Source: Schistocerca nitens (Eukaryota; Arthropoda; Insecta; Orthoptera; Acrididae). From it: a stretch of 64,000 nt of DNA. Made by a program: the position numbers and the translations under genes. Positions 12,701 to 24,700 of the stretch are shown here, in pieces. The stretch covers positions 115,785,501 to 115,849,500 of the forward strand of contig NC_064614.1 in assembly GCF_023898315.1 (NCBI RefSeq). The letters run 5' to 3'. The notes beneath the pieces were generated by a model. That model worked only from the letters and a program-made list of their open reading frames with translations. It had not been told where the DNA came from and ran no database searches. Position 1 is the stretch's first letter. The number at the start of each line of letters is the position of its first letter.

Positions 12701-15700
12701 CAGTTTCACTGTGGAAACTATTAAATGCATCTCACATTGAGTTCCAAGCTAAACTTTGAGGTACTGTAGAACATCAGCGGTGTTGGAGATTTGTGTTCTT
12801 TAGATGGGCATTCTGTTAGTAAAAGGGTGAATGGCCTTTTAGACCACGATGCAAACATTTTAACACTAAAAGTCTTTTGTACTCAAACAAATGTCACGTT
12901 GTTGTTGTTGTTGTGGTCTTCAGTCCTGAGACTGGTTTGATGCAGCTCTCCATGCTACTCTATCCTGTGCAAGCTTCTTCCTCTCCCAGTACCTACTGCA
13001 ACCTACATCCTTCTGAATCTGCTTAGTGTATTCATCTCTTGGTCTCCCTCTACGATTTTTACCCTCCACGCTGCCCTCCAATACTAAATTTGTGATCCCT
13101 TGATGCCTCAAAACATGTCCTACCAACCGATCCCTTCTTCTAGTCAAATTGTGCCACAAACTTCTCTTCTCCCCAATCCTATTCAATACCTCCTCATTAG
13201 TTACGTGATCTACCCACCTTATCTTCAGCATTCTTCTGTAGCACCACATTTCGAAAGCTTCTATTCTCTTCTTATCCATACTAGTTATCGTCCATGTTTC
13301 ACTTCCATACATGGCTACACTCCATACAAATACTTTCAGAAATGACTTCCTGACACTTAAATCTATACTCGATGTTAACAAATTTCTCTTCTTCAGAAAC
13401 GATTTCCTTGCCATTGCCTGTCTACATTTTATATCCTCTCTACTTCGACCATCATCAGTTATTTTACTCCCTAAATAGCAAAACTCCTTTACTACTATAA
13501 GTGTCTCATTTCCTAATCTAATTCCCTCAGCATCACCCGATTTAATTTGACTACATTCCATTATCCTCGTTTTGCTTTTGTTAATGTTCATCTTATATCC
13601 TCCTTTCAAGACACTGTCCATTCCGTTCAACTGCTCTTCCAAGTCCTTTGCTGTCTCTGACAGAATTACAATGTCATCGGCGAACCTCAAAGTTTTTACT
13701 TCTTCTCCATGAATTTTAATACCTACTCCGAATTTTTCTTTTGTTTCCTTTACTGCTTGCTCAATATACAGATTGAATAACATCGGGAAGAGGCTACAAC
13801 CCTGTCTCACTCCTTTCCCAACCACTGCTTCCCTTTCATGCCCCTCGACTCTTATAATTGCCATCTGGTTTCTGCAAATTGTAAATAGCCTTTCGCTCCC
13901 TGTATTTTACCCCTGCCACATTTAGAATGTGAAAGAGAGAATTCCAGTCAACATTGTCAAAAGCTTTCTCTAAGTCTACAAATGCTAGAAACGTAGGTTT
14001 GCCTTTTCTTAATCTTTCTTCTAAGATAAGTCGTAAGGTTAGTATTGCCTCACGTGTTCCAACATTTCTACGGAATCCAAACCGGTCTTCCCCGAGGTCC
14101 GCTTCTACCAGTTTTTCCATTTGTCACATACAATTACAAATTATGTAGGAAAGTTAATCCAACAGCAATAGAGAGTTTTTAAACCTCGTCAAGCAACAAG
14201 AATGGCAGGATGTTTATAGTGCCAATAACATAAATGACAAATATAACACATTTCTCGTGCTCTTTGAGAGTTGCTTTCCATTGGAACGTTCTAAATGGGA
14301 TACTAGCAGTGAAAGGCAGCCTGGGTGGCTGACTAGTGGGATAACGATATCATGTAGAACAAAGTGGAAATTACATCAAAGTGTTAGTAGTCACAATCAA
14401 GCTACAGTGGTCCATTACAAACAGTATGGTAAGGTGCTTAAAAATGTTATTAGAAAGGCAAAGAGTATGTGTTATGCAAATAGAATAGCTAATTCACAGG
14501 ATAAAATGAAAACCATATGGTCAGTTGTGATGTAAGTGTCTGGTCAGCAGCACAATGTCAACAATATAAAGTCAGTTTGTACTAAAAATATTTCTTTTAC
14601 TGATAAATCAGATATATGTACAGTATTAACAGCGTCTCATATAACTCTCTTGGCAAATGCCTTTCCGAGATTGATGTCTGAAATACTCCTCTGTGATACA
14701 GACAAGGTGGAGATCGATTCAGTAATTAAATCACTGAAGACTAAGAACTCTCATGTATATGATGGAGTGCCTAGCAGAATATTAAAGTACTGTGCAGCAC
14801 ATGTTAGCCCTGTATTTTAGCCATATTTGTAATTTTTTCTTTAGGAATGGTCGGTGAGTTTCCCGAACGATTAAAGTACTCAGTAGTAAAGCCGCTTTAT
14901 AAAAAGGAAGAAAGGGATAATGTAGACAATTTTAGACCTATTTCCATGCCATCAGTGTTTACTAAAGTTATTGAAAAGGCTGTGTATGTAAGGATAATTG
15001 ATCATTTAATATCACACGATCTGCTATCAAATGTGCAGTTCAGCTTTAGAAGTCATTTAACAGTGGAAAATGCTATATTCTCTTTTCTCTGTGAGGTACT
15101 GGATGGGTTAAGCAAAAGGTTTCAAACACTAGGCATATTTTTTAATTTAACTTAGACATTTGATTGTGTTGATCACAGAATATTGCTCCAGAAGTTGGAC
15201 CATTACGGAATACGGGGAGTAGCTCACAGTTGGTTCATCTCTTACTTTAGCACAATATTGAGAATGGCTGTGATGTGGGGGTCTTAGTGGGGTACGGTCA
15301 AATGGGGGTGCTCCAGGGATCAGTGTAGCGGCCACTCCGGTTCTTATTTATATAAATGATATGCTCTCTAGTATAATGGATAACTCTAAAATATTTCTGT
15401 TTGCTGATTACACTAGCTTGGTAGTAAAGGATGATGTGTGCACCATTGGCTCGGTTTCACCCCACAGTAAGACTCAGATTTTACAGTTTCTAACACACAA
15501 TTCAACAAAACCTGACATTTTAATTTCACAGAATGGGCATACGATTAGTGAAACTGAATAGTTCAAATTTATAGGTGTTCAGATAGATAGTAAACTGTTG
15601 TGAAAGTCCACGTTCAGGATCTTGCTCAAAAACTTATTGCTGCTATTTTTACTATTCGAAGGATATCTGAAGCGAGTGATCATTCGACATGAAAATTGGT

Positions 15701-18700
15701 CTTCGCATATGTCGTATGGTATTATATTTTGGGGTAACTCTTCCCATTCTAAAAAGATATTTTTGGCTCAGAAACTGGCGGTTTGGGCAATAAGTGATGT
15801 AAGTTCACGAAACTTTTGTCGTCCCCTGTTCACTAGTCTGGGTGCTTTGACATTGGGCTCTCAAAATATATATTCCTTACTGCCATTTCTTGTTAACAGT
15901 ATTAGCTTATTCCCAAGAATAAGCAGCTTTCACTCAGCTAATACTCGGCAGGAATCAAACCTGCATTTGGATCAGACTTCCTTAACTCTTATGCAGAAAG
16001 GTGTGCAGTATGCTGCTGCATCCATTTTCAATAAGCTACTACAAGAATTCAAAAATCTTAGCAGTAATTCACATGCTTTCAAATCAAAACTGAAGAGTTT
16101 CCTCATGGGTGACTCCTTCAGTTCTGTCGAAGAGTTCCTTGAAAAATTAAGCTGATTCTTGTATTGTTGATAGCATTTACTTATGGTGTGAATTTTTTTG
16201 GGTTCATAAACATTTTATTTTTATATTTTATTACTTTTTGTTGTAATTTCATGTACTGACACGTTGCATGACCTTGGGGATTTGCTTCTCAATTTGGTCC
16301 TACTGTACTTGACCTGTAAATAAATAAAATAAATAAATTAAATCTGATACACCTTTTCATTGCTTCTGCAACAGTGTTCTGACCTGTTTTGTGTACTATG
16401 GATGATCTGTTTCATCTCCTATTAATTTACTTGGTATGAATCTCTCAGATGCCATAAATATAATTTCTCTGAATCTAAGGCGTGTTTGGTCTGCACTTAC
16501 ATAGTCAGTTTGGAAGGAATTGAAACAGTTTCTTAGGAAGGTGTCAAGTGAATTTTCACCTGCTTTTGTAAATAGAGTTATTTTGTTTTTATTTTTAGTG
16601 GATTTGGATGCTACAATATTCAGTCTCGCTATAACGACCCTGTGCTGCCAATCCATTAATCTATCATGCCATTCTGTATTTGCTCTGGATTGTTTGTTGC
16701 CGGGAGGTCTAGTATGTTATTGCAATCATTTACACTTTGTATGGGCTCCTATAATTTTCAGAGAAAGCGTTTAGTACAATTTCAGATGATGTTTTATGCC
16801 TATATCAACCGTAAAAATGTATTTTTGCCAACTTACTGACAGTAGATTGAAGTCACTTCCAACTATAAGTGTGCGAGTTGGGTACCTATTTGAAGTGAGA
16901 CCCAGATTTTTAAATTTTCTGTGAGCCCTTCAGCAACGATATCATCTCACTCAGAGAGTCGGTAATAGGAACAAGTTTATTATTATTCTGGTTGTTGAGT
17001 ATAATGTATGCCCATACTAACTCATCACAACTATCTACCTCAATTTCAGTACAACATTAAACTGCTTTTAACAGCAACAAACATGCCATCACCATCTCAG
17101 TTAATCTATCCTTTCTGAACACCATTGGGTCCTTGATAAAAACTTAGCCTGAATTCATCTCTGGGCTTAGCCAATTTTCACTGCATGTTATGATTTCTGC
17201 TGCACTTAGAGCTCGGATTATTTCCCAAGAAAGGTAGGACAATTTGCAGCTTTAACACCAGTGTTTTGTAGGTTTACCCTCACCCTGTGTTTGACGAGCA
17301 CCCTTTGAGACTGACCATGTGTTTCTACACTTTCACTTCCCTCTAATCTAAAGAGGTGCCCCGTCCACTCTACTCGGCACCCACTACCCATGTAGCCACT
17401 TCTGTGTGTAGTGGGTCCTTGATGAGTTAAGCGAATCCTGACACCCCTCCACCCTGAGGTGCAAGTCAAGGAACCTGTACCCCGATGGAGTTTCCGATGT
17501 TATCAGTGTACATTTACATACATTGTGGCCAGTAACATTCCCTTGGAGTATGCCTGAAGTTTCTTTTACATCTGAAAATTTCTCTCACTTAAGAAGGAGA
17601 TACTCTATTCTGCTTGCTAGGTACTCTTCAGTCCAATAAAAGAGGTGGTCTAATATTCTGTACTTTCGTGTTTTGTTCATCAAGTGACATGTGGAACTGG
17701 TTCAGCCACCTTCCGAAAGCCTGGGAATACGGCATCAACATCGGTGCAGGTCTCTACTGCCATCTGGGTCTTGCATAGTTGTTGAATATTGATCTTCAGA
17801 AAGGTCATGATTTGTGAATGTAAAATGTATTCCAAATTCTACAACAGATGGGTGTCGGCAGTAAAGGGTATGATTGCGTTACATCTTTTAAATAATACTT
17901 CTTAAAAATGGGAATTACCTGTGCGCATTTACAATTGCTTGGAATTCTTCATTCCTCCACTGACCTATGGTAGACTGCCTCTAGGAGAGGAGCAAGTTTT
18001 ATCATATGCATTAAATAGAATCATATAGGTATCCAATCATGTCCAGCTGCATTTCTGTGTTCAGTGATTTTAGTTGGTGTCTATCCTGTGACCACTTATT
18101 TCAGTATCTGTCATTTTGGCATTCATGCAAAGGAAAGGAGAAACTGCAGTGCAGTATTCTTCAGTGAAACTGTCTTGGAAAAAGAAATTTCATATTTTGG
18201 CCTTATCCCTGTCATCCTCTGCTACAATGCTGTTATGATCACTGAGTATCTGGAAAGATGACTTTGATCCATTTACTGATTTAATGTAATACCAAAACTG
18301 CTTAGAATTTTCTGCCAAATCATTAGGCAGAATTCTACTTAAACTTTGATGAATACTTCCTGTGTTCTTTTCCTTTCACTAATTTTGGTTTTATTCAGTT
18401 TTCGTTTGTCTGTGCAGCTTTGGCTATGTTTAAGTATGTGTGAAATAGGCTCTGCTTTTGGAACAACTTTCTAGCACAGTTGTCAAACATAGCAGGTCTT
18501 TCTGAACATTGTCCATGTATGCTTCATCATTTTCTATCTTGATGATGAATGTTTGATGTTAACTGCTCAAATAACCTGATATGTGTTTGTTGTCATATTC
18601 ACTAAGCAAATATTGTTATATCAATAAAAATAATCAAAGTCTTCACGGGTTTGCCGTGCAAATTCCACAATATTTCCGCGGAGCAAAGGTGGTTCAACCT

Positions 18701-21700
18701 TGCTGGTGGCTAGGAAATATTGTGGAATTTGCACAACGTGATCCGGCAGCAAGCCCGTGAAGACTACGAGGGACGTTTGAAAAGTCCGTGCAAAAATAAA
18801 AACCTTTTATATGTTGGGGGTGAACCTGTTTTATTTTTCCACATAGTCTCCTTTTAGACTTCTACATTTCGTCCAATGCCGTTCTAATTTGTTGATCCCT
18901 TCCGAATAATAGGAATTGTCCAAGTCTGCAAAATAGGTATTAGTTGCTGCAATCACCTCCTCATTTGAATAAAATCTTTGTCCCACCAGCCATTTCTTCA
19001 AATTGGGGAACAAATAGAAGTCCAAGGTAGCCAAGTCTACAGAATAGGGGGATGTGAAACGAGTTGAAATCCTATTGCTGACCACAACTGCTGAGGTGTG
19101 TGATGGTGCATTGTCGTGATGGAAAATGACTTTTTTGTGGTCCAATCGCCAGCGTTTTTCCTGCAGCTCGGTTTTCAAATGATCCAATAACAATGAATAA
19201 TATGCACCAGTAATAGTTTTACCCTTTTCCAGATAGTCGATGAGGATTATCCCTTGCGGATCCTAAAAGACAGTCGCCATAACCTTTCTAGCCGAAGGAA
19301 TGGTCTTCGCCTTTTTTGGTTTTTGGTTTAGATTGTTCTTTAGTCTCAGGAGTATAGTAATGTATCCATGTTTCATCCACAGTGACGAAATGATGCTTAA
19401 AGTCCTGTAGATTCTTTCTGAACAGCTGCAAACCATCATTGCAAAATTTCACACGATTCTGTTTTTGGTCAAGTGTGAGCAATTGCGGAACCCATCTTGC
19501 GGATAGCTTTCTTATGTCCAAATGTTTATGAAAAATATGATGTACCCGTTCATTCGAGATGCCCAGAGCACTAGTAATCTCAGGCACCTTAACTCTTCTA
19601 TCATCCATCACCGTATCGTGGCTTTTATCAATGATTTCTGGAGTCGTAACCTCCACAGGGCATCCAGCATCACTTGTGCCCATATGGCCACTCCGAAAAT
19701 TTTGAAACCACTTATAAACTGTTCTAATTGAAGGTGCAGAGTCACTGTAATGTTTATCAAGCTTCTCTTTAGTCTCCTGAGGCGTTTTGCCTTTCATAAA
19801 GTAATGTTTAATCACCACTCAAAATTCTTTTTTGTCCATTTTTTTGACATCACTTTGACTCACACGAATGCCAAACACAAAGAAATAAACCAATATGGCT
19901 GAAACTTGGTGTGCGTTCTTTCCAAAGATGTTACTAACTAAACATGACCTCGATACGCGCCAGTGGTGCCATCTATCGGACTTTGCACGGACTTTTCAAA
20001 CGCCCTTCGTATTTACAACACATCTTCCGGTAGAGCTTGAAAAGTCACAAAAATAATCAAATTTTCAAAATATAGTGTAACTGGGAAAAAAAATTGCTCA
20101 CCAAGCAGTGGCAATAGAAGACACATATAAGGGTATTTAAATGTGCAAGCTCTTGGAGCCAGTGGCTCCTCTTTCTGGCAGAAGGGCTGAAGGGGAAGGA
20201 ATAAGGATGAAGGAAAAGGCTTGGTGAGATATAGATAATGAGGAGAGTTCAGAAAAATCGCCCAGAACCCCAGATCAGGGGAAACTTACCAGGCAGGATG
20301 AGAAGGAAAAGACTTATTATTGTGGACTGCATCGGACAAGATTAGAAATCCTGGAAGCTTAAAGCTGGAAGATAGTGTAATAGACAAGGAAGAGATTACC
20401 GAAAAACCATTGTGCACAAGTTAATAAGAACAGAAACCTAGGTGCATTGTATGTGTAAGTGGGGAGCAGGGAAAAATAAGCAGGTCGGAAAATGAAAGAT
20501 ATAGAAAACTAAAGCCAATTGAAGAAAAGAATGGTTACTGTGAAGAAATGCCGAGACTGAAGAATTTAACATAAATTAAGGCCAGTTTGGTGGCGAGAAC
20601 TGAGGACATATTGTAACGCCAGTGGAGTTCTGAGAAACTGGTGTTTTTGGGAAGAATCCATGTGGCATATGTGGTGAAACAGGCATCAAGGTCATGACTG
20701 TCTTGTTGTAGAGCATGCTCTGCAACAGGTTATAGTGTATTGTGGGTGTACATCCTCTGCTTATGCCCATTCATCTTAATTGATAACTTGGTGGTAGTCC
20801 TCGCATTCGGGAGGACGACGGTTCAATCCCGTCTCCGGCCATCCTGATTTAGGTTTTCCGTGATTTCCCTAAATCGTTTCAGGCAAATGCCGGGATGGTT
20901 CCTTTGAAAGGGCACGGCCGCTTTCCTTCTCCATCCTTCCCTAACCCGAGCTTGCGCTCCGTCTCTAATGACCTCGTTGTCGACGGGACGTTAAACACCA
21001 CTAACCTAACCTAACAATTGGTGGTAGTCATGCTGATGTAAAAGGCCGAACAATGTTTACATAACAGCTGATATACAATATGTTGTAATAGTATGTGGTT
21101 TGCCAATTACCGGGCACGTATAGTTGATGGTAGGAGGGTGCATAGGGCAAGTCTTACAGTGGGGATGGTCACAGGGGTAGGCACCACCGGGTAGGGAAAT
21201 GGGTGCAGAAGGAACATTTAGTGTAACAAGGATATTGTGAAGATTGGGAGAACGATGAAAAGGTGTGATGGGCAGAATGTCTGACAGAAGGGACCTCATT
21301 TCAGGGCATTGTTTTAGGAAGTCAGAGCCTAATCAAGACCAGAATAATACTGAGTGACAAGAGGTGTACTTCTAAGTTGTTTTTTTGGAGGGATCAGCAG
21401 TACCAGGGTTGGAGCATTTGTTTGTATTCCTGTTGACACCCATAGTCAGTGATATCTGGATTACCGGAAAAATATGGGAACTGGTTGCACAGCTAGCTTC
21501 CTTACACTTTAGCAACAGGTACGAGCTGCTGCTCAGAGCTGGTAACACATCTGATCCAGCATGGGATATCTTGTTGGTTGGACTAATGGCTGATTTTCCT
21601 GCCAAGTACGGACAATGCAGAAAGTGGTTATGTTGATCATTGGAAGCATCAACATTAGCGGGGCAATAGAATCGCCTTAGGAAGAGGCATGAGGAAGAAG

Positions 21701-24700
21701 ACAGCTGTGCATTCAGTCTACCTGGGAGAAGATCTTGTCTCAGACATAGAGAAGACTTTGCCAGCAGCTGTTGAATGCAGTGGGTGCAACCAGCTGCTAA
21801 TAGTAGTTAATGTCCTCACAAATGGCACTTACACTCAGTCCCTTTAGAGTTTAGACTGTTAATTACCATGGTAAAGACTGCTAGCCTTGCAAACAGGCTG
21901 GATGCATAGTTTACTATTTGTATCTTTTTACCCAGAATCGATCAAGCTCCTCAGGTTTGGAGCTGAATGGAAGGTCTAAACCAAAGGGTGAGATGGTTCT
22001 GAGTTGATCTTGGATGAGAATTTTTCATCCTCTATCAGAAGGAGAACTGTGGGGCTCCCTCAGTAAGTGAGGCATGCATTACATAAATTTAGTGACTATT
22101 CGAATACCAGACTACGTATGGTGTGCACATCGCTTTTGTTTTCAGGTAATCCTTCATATAGTCAAACATGAATTATGTACTGTATCATCTATGGAAAGAT
22201 CACAGACAAAAATGTTAAAAAATAATTTAAAAAAACACCTCCGGTCACAACTTTTTGTCTTTTATTAAGTACGTGATGCATTTTGGAGCAGGTGTAATTT
22301 GTCTTAATAGATGCATGTTCCTGTCATGAAAAGGTTTGATGTTAGTTTAAGAATTTGAAGGTTTTTTTTTTCTTAAATTCATACTTGCAGTGTATTGAAT
22401 ATGGGTAAAATTAAATTAAAATTATACTGAACTCTGATTGGAATACGTATTGTAAAGGTAGGATAGACATCAGATGGTGGCATATTTACTGTCATAAAGA
22501 ACATTACAGAATCTTGTGAGATTATAACAAAATCCAAATGTGAAATAATTTGGGTGAAAGTAAACATCAGAGGTGGGTTAAACATGCTAATTGGACGCCT
22601 TTAGACACTACCTGCCTGAGGGGCCAAAGTGGGAGATCACTTCAAAGAAAACTTGGAACATATAAATGTAAGTTTCTTGATAATTCAGTGTAATACACTC
22701 CTGGAAATTGAAATAAGAACACCGTGAATTCATTGTCCCAGGAAGGGGAAACTTTATTGACACATTCCTGGGGTCAGGTACATCACATGATCACACTGAC
22801 AGAACCACAGTCACATAGACACAGGCAACAGAGCATGCACAATGTCGGCACTAGTACAGTGTATATCCACCTTTCGCAGCAATGCAGGCTGCTATTCTCC
22901 CATGGAGACGATCGTAGAGATGCTGGATGTAGTCCTGTGGAACGGCTTTCCATGCCATTTCCACCTGGCGCCTCAGTTGGACCAGCGTTCGTGCTGGACG
23001 TGCAGACCGCGTGAGACGACGCTTCATCCAGTCCCAAACATGCTCAATGGGGGACAGATCCGGAGATCTTGTTGGCCAGGGTAGTTGACTTACACCTTCT
23101 AGAGCACGTTGGGTGGCACGGGATACATGCGGACGTGCATTGTCCTGTTGGAACAGCAAGTTCCCTTGCCGGTCTAGGAATGGTAGAACGATGGGTTCGA
23201 TGACGGTTTGGATGTACCGTGCACTATTCAGTGTCCCCTCGACGATCACCAGTGGTGTACGGCCAGTGTTGGAGATCGCTCCCCACACCATGATGCCCGG
23301 GTGTTGGCCCTGTGTGCCTCGGTCGTATGCAGTCCTGATTGTGGCGCTCACCTGCACGGCGCCAAACACGCATACGACCATCATTGGCACCAAGGCAGAA
23401 GCGACTCTCATCGCTGAAGACGACACGTCTCCATTCGTCCCTCCATTCACGCCTGTCGCCACACCACTGGAGGCGGGCTGCACGATGTTGGGGCGTGAGC
23501 GGAAGACGGCCTAACGGTGTGCGGGACCGTAGCCCAGCTTCATGGAGACGGTTGCGAATGGGCCTCGCCGATACCCCAGGAGCAACAGTGTCCCTAATTT
23601 GCTGGGAAGTGGCGGTGCGGTCCCCTACGGCACTGCGTAGGATCCTACGGTCTTGGTGTGCATCCGTGCGTCGCTGCGGTCCGGTCCCAGGTCGACGGGC
23701 ACGTGCACCTTCCGCCGACCACTGGCGACAACATCGATGTACTGTGGAGACCTCACACCCCACGTTTTGAGCAATTCGGCGGTACGTCCACCCGGCCTCC
23801 CGCATGCCCACTATACGCCCTCGCTCAAAGTCCGTCAACTGCACATACGGTTCACGTCCACGCTGTCGCGGCATGCTACCAGTGTTAAAGACTGCGATGG
23901 AGCTCCGTATGCCACGGCAAACTGGCTGACACTGACGGCGGCGGTGCACAAATGCTGCGCAGCTAGCGCCATTCGACGGCCAACACCGCGGTTCCTGGTG
24001 TGTCCGCTGTGCCGTGCGTGTGATCATTGCTTGTACAGCCCTCTCGCAGTGTCCGGAGCAAGTATGGTGGGTCTGACACACCGGTGTCAATGTGTTCTTT
24101 TTTCCATTTCCAGGAGTGTATGTTGGAGATTTCAATTTGTCAGCTATAGGATGGGAGAGTCATACAATTAAAACAGGTGCCACAGACTGGTATTCATATG
24201 GGTTGTTGCGAATGCCTCATCTGAAAATTACTTCAGCAGAGAATTGGACAATTGACTTATGAGGGCAACATCTTAGATCACATAGCAATTAAGAGTGTTG
24301 AAATTCTAAAATCGTTTAGCTGGGAATGATGTTAGTGATCATACAGCTGTGATAGCATTGATAACTATGGGTATTATTAGGAATGTTACGGAGGAATGGG
24401 AAATGTTTTTCCTTAGCAAGAGTGGCTGGGTACGAACTGTGGGCTATCTTGAGTATCCACCATCAAATATTTATCTCTAAAAACAAATGTGCTGTACAAA
24501 TAGGTGAAGCTCAGAAGCGTTGTGTAATATGCCTGAGACTGAGGAAAGTTGTGAGGAATGGGAGAGACGCACTGTGGTTGGTAGTCATGTTAGAAAGTTG
24601 CTAGGAAAGCAGAGAGATCTTTATCACAGATTTAAGGAAAGTCTAATTCACAAACAGAAGATGAACAAAGCCAAAATGAGCATGTGGAGAGCAGTGTGAG

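Larger units (their letters stand above)
18626..20061. repeat. Fold-back structure flanked by a 13-bp direct repeat, with a mariner inside
   Basis: AAAAATAATCAAA occurs at 18626-18638 and 20049-20061. Just inside the left copy, GTCTTCACGGGTTTGCCGTG (18639) pairs with the inverted GGCAGCAAGCCCGTGAAGAC ending at 18764. The inner arms AAATTCCACAATATTTCC and GGAAATATTGTGGAATTT also pair. The mariner 18767-20009 interrupts the structure next to the right arm. Confidence 0.6.

Noticed and set aside
23339-24171. Long plus-strand frames across the GC-rich Tc1-like element
   Set aside because: They are opposite-strand shadows in a GC-rich transposase gene, with no recognisable motifs of their own.
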